64,000 nucleotides of DNA from an uncultured Butyrivibrio sp. (GTDB lineage: Bacteria > Bacillota > Clostridia > Lachnospirales > Lachnospiraceae). The notes beneath the pieces were generated by a model. The model was not told the origin of the DNA. It did not search any database and worked only from the letters and a program-made list of their open reading frames with translations. Positions 16,063-26,373 of this stretch are shown piece by piece (position 1 is the stretch's first letter; the number at the start of each line of letters is the position of its first letter). A program made the translations under genes and the position numbers. The stretch spans positions 9,354 through 73,353 of the forward strand of contig NZ_CAMVPU010000017.1 in assembly GCF_947169445.1 (NCBI RefSeq), given 5' to 3'.

Positions 16063-19000
16063 ATGACAAAGTTTAAAAAGCCATTGGCACTCGCACTTTC
16101 TGCTGCGATGACTGTTTCAATGGCGGCGTGTGGATCTACGCAGACTCCATCTGACGAAACTGCCAGCAGTATCTCACAGGAAACTTCATCCGGTGAGAAC
16201 CAGGCAGCTTCAGAAAGCGTACAGGAACAGAGCAGTGCACCTGCTGACGGCGGACTTCTTGGGGGACTTGTAGAAAACACAGCAAGAGAAAATGTAAACA
16301 TTGACAGGGCAGGTAAGTTCTACACTGACTATGCAACGCTTGAAGAAGAGCAACAGGCAGCAAAAGAACTGGCAGTTAAGATTGCAGAGGAAGGCGATGT
16401 CCTTTTAAAGAATGAGAACAATGCTCTTCCGCTTAAGGCAGATGAGAAAAGAGTGACTCTGCTTGGTATGGCCAGCATTCACCTTGTAGAAGCAGGCGGC
16501 GGTTCTGGCGCCGGTAAGCTTGGAAATAACGGCATTGCAGCTTCTACTGTTCAGTCATCACTTGAAGATGCCGGATTTGTGGTAAACCAGAAGACAATCG
16601 ATCTTTATAACAAGTATGAGACGCTTGGAACTGTTTATAACGAGCTTCCAATATCCAATTATGGTGAGTCGGTTACATCAACTTACAAGAGCTACAATGA
16701 TGCAGCAATCATTACTCTTGACAGAATCGGTGCTGAAAATAAGGATTGCGCAACCAACAGTGTTCCTGACCACGCTGATGAGGATGAGCATTACCTTCAG
16801 CTCGATGATAATGAGAGAGCACTTGTAGAGCATGCCAAGAAGTATTTCGATAAGGTAATTGTTCTTATCAACTCTGCCAATATCATGCAGATTCCTGATC
16901 TGGCTGCTGACAAGACAGCAGATAACCTTGGTGTTGACGCAATCCTTTGGGTTGGAACAACAGGTAACAACTGTATTGATGCAGTAGGAAAAATCCTAAA
17001 CGGAAGTGTTAATCCTTCAGGACATACAGTAGATCTTTGGAGCAGAGATTTTACACAGGATCCTACATTTACAAACTTTGGACATGATGATCAGAACAAA
17101 GATGCAAATGGCGAAAGAATGGATGCCTATTTCTATGACAGAAATGGCAACAGAACCAATTACACATCTGTTGAGTACAGAGAAGATATCTATGCAGGCT
17201 ACAGATATTATGAAACAGCTTATGCAGATATGACAGCAGCCGGAAGTGATGGTGAGAGCTGGTATAAAGAACATGTTCTTTATCCGTTTGGCTATGGACT
17301 TTCCTATACAACCTTTGACTGGCAGCTTAATACAGACAATACAAAAGAATACACCATTGACGATTATCACAGAGAAATCGTGATGGATGTAACAGTTACA
17401 AATACCGGCAATGTTGCAGGTAAGGATGTAGTTCAGGTTTATTACTCAGCACCTTACACAGAAGGTGGAATCGAGAAAGCAGCTACAAACTTTGTTCAGT
17501 TTGAAAAGACTGATCTGTTGCAGCCTGGTGAGAGCCAGAGACTTACAATCAGCTTTGTAGCTCAGGATATGGCTTCCTATGACTACAATGATGCTAACAG
17601 CAATGGCTTTAGCGGATGGGAACTTGAAGCTGGTCAGTATTCAATTTCTGTAAACAGAGATTCCCATACTCCTGTTTATACAGTAAATGCAAATGTTGCT
17701 TCAGATATTCTTTGTGAAACAGACTATGCTACAGGAAATACCAATGAGCCTGTTTTTGTGGATGAGTTTGATTCAACAAATGATTCACTTATGCTTCATA
17801 AGCTTACAAGAGCAGATGTAGCAGAGGGTAAGCTCCCTGAAGCAGCAACAGTTGCTGACAGAACACTTGATGATGCTAAGTTAGCTCTCTTGGATTCTCA
17901 GGATACCTTTGAGGTATATGAGGATAAAGATACTGATCCCTGGTATGTAGAGAGCGTTCCAAGTGACTGGAAACAGGCAGCAGAGCACAAGGAAGGCTTC
18001 TTTGATGTAACAATCAAATTTGCAGATATGGCTGGCGTTTCCAAAGATGATGCTAAGTGGACAGAGTTCATGAACCAGCTTACCTGGGAAGAAATGTGTG
18101 ATCTTGTAACAGTTGGAACAGGTGCAGTTGCTATTCCTTCAATTGGCAAGGCTGCTGATTCTTCATCAGATGGTCCTGTACAGATTCAGGGCGGTACTCT
18201 TTTTGCAGGAGCTCCTATTACAGCAGCTACTTACAACAAAGAGCTTGCTTATGAGATGGGAAGAATGGTTGCAAATGAATGTATCTTCAAGAGCACAGAA
18301 GAGTGGCTTGGACCTGGATGCGACATTCATCGTTCTCCTTTCTCTGGAAGAAACTTTGAGTATTATTCAGAAGACGGTGTACAGGGCGGACTTATCTGCG
18401 CACAGGTAGTAAAGGGTGCAGCTGACAAGGGTGTTATGACAATGCTCAAGCACTACTTTGGAAATGATTCAGAATCCTACAGAGCTGACTTTGGTGGTAT
18501 CTCTACTTTTGCAACAGAGCAGGCTCTTCGTGAGATTTATTTAAGAGGCTTTGAGTACGGCGTTAAGTTTGGTGGAACACTTGGTATCATGAGTTCCTTC
18601 AACCGTATCGGATGGGCAGTAACATCAGGCTCTTATGCAACATGTAAGGCACTTCTTCGTGATCAGTTTGGATTTGAGGGCTTTGTAGTAGGCGATGCAT
18701 GGACCAAGGATTATGCACCTCTTAACATGTATGTAAGAGGCGGTACAGATGAAGTACTTGGAACAGGTTCATCATATGCCAAGAATGACCTTACAAGAGG
18801 ACAGTGGGATGCAGGTAAAAATGTTGTTCTTGTTCCGGCAAATGCTGATGAAAAGGCAGCAGGAGTTAATTCTCTTGCTTCACCTACCCAGTATTACAAC
18901 GTAAGAGAAGCTGCTACAAATATTCTTTATGCTAGAGCAAACTCAATTGCCAATAATAACTGCCTTACAAGTGCAGATGTAACTGTAAATATCATGCAGG

Positions 19001-19779
19001 GTGTAAGCGATTCAGCAAGTCTTTCAGTTGCCGGATCCACAGATGTAGAGATCACACTTCCTGAAGGAGCTCTTTTACCGGAAGGACTTGAGATAGCTAA
19101 TGGTTCAGTTGTTGGTACTACAAACGTTCCAGAAGGATCTTACACAGTTCCTGTTGAGATTCTTGCAGATGGCTGGGTTAAGGCAACCGGTAACATCACT
19201 ATCAATGTTGTATCACCAATCCTCTTTAACGGTGAGAACATAACAGCTGATGGCGTTACAGTTTCTGCAGGCAGCATTTCAGCTGATCTTAGCAGCGATT
19301 ACTTTGCATATGGCAGTCTTCATCCTGGATTTGCACCTTTATTTGGCGGCGCATTCATGGCTGACGGAAGAGTTATAAATGCATACTTCAACCCTGAATT
19401 TACAGATGTAGGCCAGGGCTGGTACAACAGAAATGAAGACAAGACAGCTGCTGATATTATTACACATGATGCAGCAGATGCAGTAGATACAGATCTTTAC
19501 AGAGCAGTTGCTACAGTTAAGGATGCATCCGGAAATGTGGTTGATAGTGTTTCTCTTGAGGATGTAGTTACAAGCGTTAAGGGATGTGCAGGAATTCCTT
19601 ATGATACAACAACAAGCTGGAAACTGGTTGGTAACCTTGAAGCAGGTGATTATACTGTAACCTTTGATCTCTATGCTCCTATAGTTCCAAGCATGAACAA
19701 CTGGCTGTTTATCTCAATGGGACATGAGAAGCTTGAGGTTCCTACAGTTTCAGAGACATTCATTCTTCATGTGCAGTAA
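16063..19779 (+). CDS. Secreted GH3 lipoprotein with permuted domains
   Basis: A 1238-residue exported lipoprotein. The signal peptide ends in the lipobox MAAC (C23), followed by a Ser/Glu-rich linker to about residue 75. The GH3 C-terminal domain comes first (EGDVLLKNENNALPL, GGGSGAGKLG, YPFGYGLSYTTFDW). Next is a fibronectin-III-like part (GKDVVQVYYSAPYTEGGIEK), then the GH3 N-terminal barrel (SGRNFEYYSEDG, LKHYFGNDSE). The likely nucleophile is D878 in VVGDAW. From about 975 a put-Ig-like segment (LPEGLEIANGSVVGT) and a further beta-rich region without GH3 similarity may bind polysaccharide. It should act on the cell surface on beta-linked oligosaccharides. AAAGGAGG precedes the start, and site B lies upstream. 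Confidence 0.9.
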   Translation: MTKFKKPLALALSAAMTVSMAACGSTQTPSDETASSISQETSSGENQAASESVQEQSSAPADGGLLGGLVENTARENVNIDRAGKFYTDYATLEEEQQAAKELAVKIAEEGDVLLKNENNALPLKADEKRVTLLGMASIHLVEAGGGSGAGKLGNNGIAASTVQSSLEDAGFVVNQKTIDLYNKYETLGTVYNELPISNYGESVTSTYKSYNDAAIITLDRIGAENKDCATNSVPDHADEDEHYLQLDDNERALVEHAKKYFDKVIVLINSANIMQIPDLAADKTADNLGVDAILWVGTTGNNCIDAVGKILNGSVNPSGHTVDLWSRDFTQDPTFTNFGHDDQNKDANGERMDAYFYDRNGNRTNYTSVEYREDIYAGYRYYETAYADMTAAGSDGESWYKEHVLYPFGYGLSYTTFDWQLNTDNTKEYTIDDYHREIVMDVTVTNTGNVAGKDVVQVYYSAPYTEGGIEKAATNFVQFEKTDLLQPGESQRLTISFVAQDMASYDYNDANSNGFSGWELEAGQYSISVNRDSHTPVYTVNANVASDILCETDYATGNTNEPVFVDEFDSTNDSLMLHKLTRADVAEGKLPEAATVADRTLDDAKLALLDSQDTFEVYEDKDTDPWYVESVPSDWKQAAEHKEGFFDVTIKFADMAGVSKDDAKWTEFMNQLTWEEMCDLVTVGTGAVAIPSIGKAADSSSDGPVQIQGGTLFAGAPITAATYNKELAYEMGRMVANECIFKSTEEWLGPGCDIHRSPFSGRNFEYYSEDGVQGGLICAQVVKGAADKGVMTMLKHYFGNDSESYRADFGGISTFATEQALREIYLRGFEYGVKFGGTLGIMSSFNRIGWAVTSGSYATCKALLRDQFGFEGFVVGDAWTKDYAPLNMYVRGGTDEVLGTGSSYAKNDLTRGQWDAGKNVVLVPANADEKAAGVNSLASPTQYYNVREAATNILYARANSIANNNCLTSADVTVNIMQGVSDSASLSVAGSTDVEITLPEGALLPEGLEIANGSVVGTTNVPEGSYTVPVEILADGWVKATGNITINVVSPILFNGENITADGVTVSAGSISADLSSDYFAYGSLHPGFAPLFGGAFMADGRVINAYFNPEFTDVGQGWYNRNEDKTAADIITHDAADAVDTDLYRAVATVKDASGNVVDSVSLEDVVTSVKGCAGIPYDTTTSWKLVGNLEAGDYTVTFDLYAPIVPSMNNWLFISMGHEKLEVPTVSETFILHVQ

Positions 19780-19845
19780 ATCAGGTAATGAATATATGAA
19801 CTTTCACTTCCTATAAAGGAATGATATTAGGTGGTGGATGATAAA

Positions 19846-19879
19846 CATGGAATGCGTTCAGCATTGGACGCATTCCATG
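19846..19879 (+). promoter_or_regulatory. 12-bp-stem hairpin before the lipoprotein gene
   Basis: CATGGAATGCGT and its exact complement flank a 10-nt loop, 36 bp before the ATG at 19915. A T7 run follows 12 bases later, so it could be an attenuator that lowers expression of the downstream genes relative to the GH3 gene. Confidence 0.5.
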
Positions 19880-19914
19880 ATATTGTTAGTTTTTTTGGAG
19901 GTTTTAGAAATATT

Positions 19915-21309
19915 ATGAAGTATAAATTAGTTTTAGCATTAATGACAGCAATGCTTACTTTTTCTGTAACAGCCTGCGGCAGCAGCACTGGGGGAACAGA
20001 ATCTACAGGCACAGAGGTAACACAGGAAAAAGCAGGTGGTGCTGATGTAAGCGTAAAGGGCGTGGTTTCAGCAGAAGTTACTACTCAGCCCACCAAAACA
20101 GAATATCATGTAGGCGAGGAGTTTGACGGAGCAGGCGGAGTTGTGACCGTAACTCTTGAAAACGGCAAAACTCAGGATATCCCGATGGATAGCGCAGATA
20201 TTACAACTAATCTCAATACAGAAAAGGTTGGTAAAAAATCTGTTTCCGTTTACTACGGTGATATCAAGGCTTCCAAGACAGTAAATGTTGTTGTAACCAA
20301 GGAAAGCCTTTCAGTAAAGGTTAATTATAACTGCGATGAAAAAGCAGATGAAGAATATGAAATTGACAAGGGCGCAGTAGTTGTTGAGCCTGAAGTTCCG
20401 GACAGAGGAGATTCATACCAGTTTGCAGGATGGTTTACAGATGAGGCATGCACAACAGCATATGATTTCAGTAAGCCTGCAGATGGCAGTGTAGAAATCT
20501 TTGCCAAGTGGGTAGACCTTTCAGAGGGAGCCTACAGATTTTCATTTGTATATAACTATGATGGAGCACCAAGCGAGGACTATCATACCTTTAATGAAAA
20601 TGGAAAAGCCATGACTAAAATAGAAGACCCAGAGAGGAATGGCTATCAGTTTGATGGATGGTTCACTGAGGCAGATGGCGGCGATGAATTTGATTTTAGT
20701 CAGGCGCTTGAAACAGATACTTCTGTATATGCTCATTGGACAAAGACGGTTTCCGGAGTAAATGAGTGGGTATTTGAAGTAGAGAATGTTGATCTTTCAA
20801 CAAAGACAGGAGCAGGTCTTTCAGGAACTACTTCAAAGGGAGGAATGCTTGTAACTGATTCCTCTAAGGGCGCAAGCAATGGCGTATATCTAAGTTATCA
20901 GTACATTACAGGTAACCAGATTGAGTTTGTGCTTTGCAGTGATGAGGAAGTATCTGATGTGAAGCTTGTTGCAAGACTTTCACAGGAAGCAAGAGATTAC
21001 ACCTATGATTCATCCAATTACACAATTGCACTCAACGGCGAGTCAATTAATTATGACAGCATAAAGTTTACAGGAGTTCCCGGATTTACTGCTGACGGAG
21101 CTGAGCCTGTAGAGTTTGCCGATTATACTATCGGAACAAACCTCACACTTAAGAAGGGAAGAAATACTATAACCTTCACAGTTGCAAATGCTGATGCACT
21201 TCAGGGAACTACCATGAATGCAGCTTCACCTCTTCTTGATTGCATTAAGCTTTCCACAAGTGCTGTTGTAATCTGGGATGGAAGTGCAGGGCTTCCCATG
21301 AATTGGTAA
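19915..21309 (+). CDS. Lipoprotein with InlB-type repeats, probable carbohydrate-binding
   Basis: A 464-residue lipoprotein (lipobox VTAC, C21). After a short linker there is a bacterial Ig-like domain (about 45-125: TKTEYHVGEEFDGAGGVVTV). Two Listeria-Bacteroides (InlB/flg_new_2) repeats follow, each ending in a FxGWFT motif and a W-containing beta strand (about 127-205 and 206-280). The C-terminal third resembles a beta-sandwich binding module. No catalytic residues are apparent. Its position between GH3 genes, 14 bp before the next, suggests a surface binding role in the same polysaccharide system. I chose ATG 19915, with TTGGAGG 13 bases upstream, over an in-frame GTG at 19831 that would bury the signal peptide. 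Confidence 0.75.
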   Translation: MKYKLVLALMTAMLTFSVTACGSSTGGTESTGTEVTQEKAGGADVSVKGVVSAEVTTQPTKTEYHVGEEFDGAGGVVTVTLENGKTQDIPMDSADITTNLNTEKVGKKSVSVYYGDIKASKTVNVVVTKESLSVKVNYNCDEKADEEYEIDKGAVVVEPEVPDRGDSYQFAGWFTDEACTTAYDFSKPADGSVEIFAKWVDLSEGAYRFSFVYNYDGAPSEDYHTFNENGKAMTKIEDPERNGYQFDGWFTEADGGDEFDFSQALETDTSVYAHWTKTVSGVNEWVFEVENVDLSTKTGAGLSGTTSKGGMLVTDSSKGASNGVYLSYQYITGNQIEFVLCSDEEVSDVKLVARLSQEARDYTYDSSNYTIALNGESINYDSIKFTGVPGFTADGAEPVEFADYTIGTNLTLKKGRNTITFTVANADALQGTTMNAASPLLDCIKLSTSAVVIWDGSAGLPMNW

Positions 21310-21322
21310 GAAGAGGTCATAA

Positions 21323-24274
21323 ATGGAAAAAGATAATAAGAAATCAAAGAAAAAAGTGATTACCTGGGCAGCCGTTTCGGCGGTTGTTCTGGTATTCATG
21401 ATAGTTGTTAATGTAATATGCACCACATGGCTTTACTCAATTATCAGCCTTGTAGTACCGGGAAGCGTAAGACCAAAGTATGCAGATGGCACGGAGAGTT
21501 ATTACATAAGCGATTACACTTCCAAGGAAGATGTATTTAAGTCTGCCAAGGACTTTAATGTAAAGCTCGCAGAAGAAGGAATAGTTCTTCTTAAAAATAA
21601 TGACAAAGCACTTCCTCTTTCATCCGGTATGAAGGTCAGTGTATTTGGTAAGAACTCTGTTAACCTTGCCTACGGCGGCTCAGGATCTTCAGGTGTTGCA
21701 AGTTCATCACAAGTTGACCTGTATTCAGCTCTTTCACAGGCAGGCTTTGAGATCAATCCGGTCCTCAAGAGCTTTTATGAGGATGAGGGTAAATCCGGAG
21801 CAAAAAGACAGATTTCAGGAACTAACCTTGATTCCGGTGATACAGTAGTTCTTTCTACTGCTGAGACACCTCAGGATAAGTATACCGATGATGTTAAAAA
21901 GAGCTATGCAGACTACAACGATGCTGCTATTATCGTCATCACCAGAGTTGGCGGAGAAGGAATGGACCTTCCAAGACTTATGGTGGGAGCAGAAGGCTAC
22001 AGAAATGAGGATGATCATTTCCTGCAGCTTGATGCCAATGAAGAGGATATGATCGCACAGGTTTGTAATGCGGGATTTAAGAAGGTGGTAGTTGTTCTTA
22101 ATACCTGTAATGCTATGGAACTGGGCTTTCTAAAAGAAGACAGCAACTATGTTACAAGGAAAGGCTATTCAATCGATCCTTCCAAGATAGATGCAGCTCT
22201 TTGGATGGGATATCCGGGAGATACAGGAAACATCGGACTTGCCAATGTACTTAGCGGAGCTATTAATCCATCAGGTCATACCGTTGATACCTATGTAACA
22301 GATCTTAAAGCTGATCCTACCTGGGTCAACTTTGGCGATAATACAAGAACAGCCAATAAGACACAGAACGGTGGAGATCAGTATACTCTTGATGGTGTTC
22401 CACAGCTTTACTATTTTGTTGACTACGAAGAAAACCTCTACGTTGGTTACAGATATTATGAGACCAGAGGTGCAGAGGATGAAAAGTGGTACAGCGATAG
22501 CGTTGTTTATCCTTTTGGATATGGCCTTTCCTACACGACTTTTGAATGGTCAGAAATTGATGCACCTGAAATTTCCGGACAGGCAATTGATAAAGAGGGA
22601 GAGTACACTGTTAAGGTAAAGGTTACTAATACAGGAGATGTGGCCGGAAAAGATGTTGTTCAGCTTTATGGACATGCGCCATATAATGCAGGCGGAATTG
22701 AAAAGCCACAGGAGGTTTTACTTGATTTTGCCAAGACTTCTCTTTTACAGCCGGGAGAATCTCAGGTTGTTGAGCTAACCTTTACACCTTACTATCTGGC
22801 ATCCTATGACTGTTATGATGATAATGGAAACGGATTTGCCGGCTATGAGCTTGAAAGCGGAGATTACGCCCTTTATGTAAGTCATGATGCACATACAAAG
22901 GAAGCAGAAATTCTTTTTTCTGTTCAGGAAGATATCAGGTATGAGAACAGTACTGTAGATGAAAATGTAACGGTACAGAATCTGTTTACTGATCAGGATG
23001 ATCCTGCTTTCAATTCTGATACTCAGTTGTCAGTTCTTTTATCTAGATCAGATTGGGAAAAGACCTGGCCAACAACTCCTGATGAAACAGACTGGGCTCA
23101 GGATAAGTCATTCTTTGCACAGCTTGACGATGTGGAAACCAATAATCCAACTGACTATTCAGAGTATGATATGCCTGATTCAGAGATGAATAACGGCATG
23201 AAGATAAGAGATTTGCTCTTTGATGAAAATGGCAAAATCCTTGATGCTGATAATGATGGAATACCTTTTGTTGAATACGATGATGAGAGATGGGATACAC
23301 TTCTTGATCAGGCTAAATATTCAGAACTTATCAATATGTATGACACTGCAGCTTATACAATAGCCAAGGTTGAGAGCATCGGTGCACCTACTGTGAACTG
23401 TGCAGATGGCCCTGTTGGCTGGACATGCTTTATGCAGGCTTCAACCTACAAGGATTGCTGTAACTATGTGGCACAGATGGTAGCGGCTTCTTCCTGGAAT
23501 GAGGAACTTATGGAGCAGTATGGTCAGATGCTTGGTGATGAGGGTATTGTTGGTGATCCTTCAAGCGGCGCACCTTATTCAGGAATTTATGCTCCCGGTG
23601 CCAATATCCACAGAAGCGCTTTTGGTGGAAGAAATGCTGAGTACTGTTCAGAGGATCCTGTTCTTACAGGAAAAATGGCAGCTGCAGAGATTAAGGGACT
23701 TCAGTCCAAGGGAGTATTTGCTTTTGTTAAGCACTTTGCTCTTAATGAGCAGGAAACCCACAGATCAATTTCCGGAGACTGTTCCTGGGTAACAGAGCAG
23801 GCTATGCGAGAGATATATTTAAGAGGCTTTGAGATTGCAGTAAAGGAAGGACAGACCAGAGCAGTAATGTCTTCCTTTAACAGAATCGGAACCAGATGGA
23901 CCGGTGGTGACTATAGACTTCTTACTACAGTTCTTAGAGATGAATGGGGATTTAAAGGATGTGTTCTTTGCGACTTTAATACGATTCCTGCTTATATGAA
24001 TTCAAGACAGATGGCATATGCCGGCGGAGATCTCAATCTTACTACTTCCGCAACAGCAGTTTCCTGGTGCGACGAGTCTTCTATCGAAGATGCTGTTGTT
24101 ATGAGAAACAATGCCAAGAATGTAATGTATACAGTAGTTAATTCGAATGCTATGGGTGGAGAAATTATTGGTTATAAGACTCCGCTTTGGATAATAGGAC
24201 TTATCTGTTTAGATGTCATTGTGGCAGCTATAATAGCATTAACCGGCTTCTTCACATTCAGGAAGAAGCGCTAA
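21323..24274 (+). CDS. Membrane-anchored GH3 beta-glycosidase with permuted domains
   Basis: A 983-residue GH3 enzyme with an N-terminal membrane helix (about 12-42) after a Lys-rich start and a second helix near 954-976 before a basic tail, as in the protein at 7292. The order is permuted: GH3 C-terminal domain (EEGIVLLKNNDKALPL, YGGSGSSGVA, YPFGYGLSYTTFEW), fibronectin-III-like region (GKDVVQLYGHAPYNAGGIEK), then the N-terminal barrel (NCADGPVGWT, GGRNAEYCSEDPV, VKHFALNEQETHR). The nucleophile candidate is D884 in VLCDFN, where the family usually has TDW. The gene starts 14 bp after the InlB-repeat lipoprotein and ends before a strong terminator, closing the operon begun at 16063. Confidence 0.9.
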   Translation: MEKDNKKSKKKVITWAAVSAVVLVFMIVVNVICTTWLYSIISLVVPGSVRPKYADGTESYYISDYTSKEDVFKSAKDFNVKLAEEGIVLLKNNDKALPLSSGMKVSVFGKNSVNLAYGGSGSSGVASSSQVDLYSALSQAGFEINPVLKSFYEDEGKSGAKRQISGTNLDSGDTVVLSTAETPQDKYTDDVKKSYADYNDAAIIVITRVGGEGMDLPRLMVGAEGYRNEDDHFLQLDANEEDMIAQVCNAGFKKVVVVLNTCNAMELGFLKEDSNYVTRKGYSIDPSKIDAALWMGYPGDTGNIGLANVLSGAINPSGHTVDTYVTDLKADPTWVNFGDNTRTANKTQNGGDQYTLDGVPQLYYFVDYEENLYVGYRYYETRGAEDEKWYSDSVVYPFGYGLSYTTFEWSEIDAPEISGQAIDKEGEYTVKVKVTNTGDVAGKDVVQLYGHAPYNAGGIEKPQEVLLDFAKTSLLQPGESQVVELTFTPYYLASYDCYDDNGNGFAGYELESGDYALYVSHDAHTKEAEILFSVQEDIRYENSTVDENVTVQNLFTDQDDPAFNSDTQLSVLLSRSDWEKTWPTTPDETDWAQDKSFFAQLDDVETNNPTDYSEYDMPDSEMNNGMKIRDLLFDENGKILDADNDGIPFVEYDDERWDTLLDQAKYSELINMYDTAAYTIAKVESIGAPTVNCADGPVGWTCFMQASTYKDCCNYVAQMVAASSWNEELMEQYGQMLGDEGIVGDPSSGAPYSGIYAPGANIHRSAFGGRNAEYCSEDPVLTGKMAAAEIKGLQSKGVFAFVKHFALNEQETHRSISGDCSWVTEQAMREIYLRGFEIAVKEGQTRAVMSSFNRIGTRWTGGDYRLLTTVLRDEWGFKGCVLCDFNTIPAYMNSRQMAYAGGDLNLTTSATAVSWCDESSIEDAVVMRNNAKNVMYTVVNSNAMGGEIIGYKTPLWIIGLICLDVIVAAIIALTGFFTFRKKR

Positions 24275-24339
24275 GTAACTATCTTATATTCGTAATTGGT
24301 CAGACGAATATATTGGCTGCATAGCATAACCCTTTTTGG

Positions 24340-24374
24340 CGGGCAGCATTTGCTTACGATGCTGCCCGTTTTTC
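24340..24374 (+). terminator. Rho-independent terminator of the GH3 operon
   Basis: CGGGCAGCAT and its exact complement with a 9-nt loop, followed by TTTTT. Confidence 0.9.
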
Positions 24375-24376
24375 AT

Positions 24377-24393
24377 CCAATAGGGACGGTTCT
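24377..24393. repeat. REP-like word CCAATAGGGACGGTTCT
   Basis: A 17-bp word that recurs, with one change and as a full palindrome, at 52627-52685. It falls between convergent genes. A shorter relative (aatagggacag) forms the hairpin at 62831-62870. Confidence 0.5.
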
Positions 24394-24400
24394 TGTTGGC

Positions 24401-26170
24401 TTATTTCTTTACGATCAATATACCATTTGGTTCAAGTACTCCATTTCCATCAGAGGAAGATGTCCACTTTCTGGAGTAGATGATGTCAGTCTCTTTATCA
24501 CATGAAATTGCAACAGGTTCTTCCTCACAGTTTAAATACACCTGTATGCTTTCGCTTTCACCGATTTTCAGATAGGAGATCACTCGTTCCTTAGGAATAT
24601 CATTTGGAAAATGGAAATTTCTGCTTTTACAGGATTGAAATGTCTTTCGCATGGAAATCAGCTTTTTCATTTCATTTATTTCAGTATCTTTTTTACCTGC
24701 ATCGATATCATCCCAAGGCATACAGCGTCTGCAGTCAGGATCGTAAGAACCTTCCATGGCAACCTCCGTGCCGTAGTATATGCAGGGACTTCCCGGCATG
24801 GTGAATAATACAGCAAGCTGCTGATAAAAGATGTCTATGTTGTGCTGCGCCTTATCCAGTAGTCTGTTGGTATCATGAGAATCCAACAGGTTAAAGAGCA
24901 CATCATTTACCTGTGAATAGTACATGGTAAAGCAGCGGTTGATATCGTACTCAAAGGTCTCTCTTCCACGATTCTTGTAAACCCAGAAATCGGCAATGGC
25001 TGTGGAGAGAGGATAGTTCATCACGGAGTCGTACTCATCACCAAGGAGCCATGACATGGAGTCATGCCAAATCTCTCCAAGAAGGTAAAAATCCTGCTTC
25101 ATGTGGCTGGTCATGTATCTGATGGCCTTAAGGAAAGAGTGGGAAATCTCATTACCAACATCAAAACGAAGTCCATCGATGTCAAAGGTTTCTATCCAGA
25201 ACCTGATTATATCAAGAAGGTATTCCTGAACCTCGGGGTTATTGGTGTTTAGCTTAGGCATGTACTCGGCAAAGGCAAAAGAGTAGTATCTTCCATCTCT
25301 TGTATCCTGTCCCTGGGTAACCGGCCACTTGTTTACCATATACCAGTTTGCATACTTAGATTCCTGCCCTTTTTCAAGAACATCTGCCCACATTGGATGG
25401 TCAGAACCTGTATGGTTAAAAACAGCATCCAACATAACCTTTATTCCGGCTTCGTGGGCTTCATTCACCAGGCTTCTAAGGTCATCATTGGTACCAAAAT
25501 GGGGGTCAACCTTTTTATAATCCCTTGTATTATATTTGTGGTTGCTGCGAGCTTCAAATATAGGATTTAAGTAAATTCCGGTAATTCCAAGGTCTTTTAG
25601 ATAAGGAATCTTATCCCTGATTCCTCTGATATCGCCGCCATAGTAATCCTTAAAACCTACCTTCCCGGTCTGCCATTTGAGCGTATCCTTGGGATTAATA
25701 GATGGATCACCATTGCAGAATCTCTCAGGGAAAATCTGATACCAGACAGTATCATTAACCCATGCAGGAGTCCTGCATACATCGGCCGGATTCATCCAGG
25801 GCATTATAAAGTAGGAGAGTATCTTGCCATCCTGATTCATTTCTTCTTCAGTGTAGAAACCATCTTCAAAAAAATACATACATTCTTCGCCGCTATGAAG
25901 CTCAAAGAAATATTTGCATCGCTTGTACCTTGGGCGAAGCGTTGTTGTCCACCAGATGTGGTTCTTTAGTCTTTTCTTGAAATAGATTTCTTCTTTTTGA
26001 CCATTCCAGCGCTCATTACCACCCATTATTCCGGCATCGTATGGGTCACCATATATGATGTAAACTTTTTCTACATCATAGCCGGTTTTTATGTTGATGA
26101 TAAGCTGCTCATTGTCGAGACAATAGCAGTACTGTTCTGACATTCTGTGATATATGGAACTTAAATTCAT
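24401..26170 (-). CDS. GH13 neopullulanase/cyclomaltodextrinase-type amylase
   Basis: A 589-residue GH13 enzyme without a signal peptide, so cytoplasmic. An N-terminal beta domain of about 130 residues resembles the CBM34-like module of neopullulanases. All four GH13 motifs are present: I DAVFNH (248-253), II GLRFDVGNE with nucleophile D337, III GEIWH with acid E366, and IV LLDSHD with D433. Such enzymes hydrolyse maltodextrins, cyclodextrins or pullulan taken into the cell. A clear promoter and a LacI-type operator precede it (26186-26239), so maltose-type repression is likely. It converges with the GH3 operon. Confidence 0.92.
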   Translation of the reverse strand: MNLSSIYHRMSEQYCYCLDNEQLIINIKTGYDVEKVYIIYGDPYDAGIMGGNERWNGQKEEIYFKKRLKNHIWWTTTLRPRYKRCKYFFELHSGEECMYFFEDGFYTEEEMNQDGKILSYFIMPWMNPADVCRTPAWVNDTVWYQIFPERFCNGDPSINPKDTLKWQTGKVGFKDYYGGDIRGIRDKIPYLKDLGITGIYLNPIFEARSNHKYNTRDYKKVDPHFGTNDDLRSLVNEAHEAGIKVMLDAVFNHTGSDHPMWADVLEKGQESKYANWYMVNKWPVTQGQDTRDGRYYSFAFAEYMPKLNTNNPEVQEYLLDIIRFWIETFDIDGLRFDVGNEISHSFLKAIRYMTSHMKQDFYLLGEIWHDSMSWLLGDEYDSVMNYPLSTAIADFWVYKNRGRETFEYDINRCFTMYYSQVNDVLFNLLDSHDTNRLLDKAQHNIDIFYQQLAVLFTMPGSPCIYYGTEVAMEGSYDPDCRRCMPWDDIDAGKKDTEINEMKKLISMRKTFQSCKSRNFHFPNDIPKERVISYLKIGESESIQVYLNCEEEPVAISCDKETDIIYSRKWTSSSDGNGVLEPNGILIVKK

Positions 26171-26185
26171 AATGCGTCCTCCTTA

Positions 26186-26199
26186 GGAAAACGTTTTCC
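26186..26199. promoter_or_regulatory. LacI-family operator at the GH13 promoter
   Basis: The perfect 14-bp palindrome GGAAAACGTTTTCC with a central CG is typical of LacI/GalR-family operators such as MalR. It lies just downstream of the -10 box and upstream of the RBS (AAGGAGG), where a bound repressor would block transcription of the GH13 gene. The regulator gene is not in the window. Confidence 0.75.
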
Positions 26200-26210
26200 G
26201 TAACAAGGAC

Positions 26211-26239
26211 AATATATTATAAAACGGAAACGAAGTCAA
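26211..26239 (-). promoter_or_regulatory. Promoter of the GH13 gene
   Basis: On the minus strand, TTGACT (26239-26234), a 17-bp spacer and TATATT (26216-26211) form a near-consensus sigma-A promoter. Confidence 0.7.
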
Positions 26240-26373
26240 GAGAAAAAGAGTTACTATTTTGAAAACTGAATAGTAATGATAGAATAATAAAGTGCAGAAA
26301 TAATAAAGGAGACGGAAACTGGTAGGACTGGTTCTCCTGGCAGAGGAATTTTTGTTGAGGGATAAATACTGAC

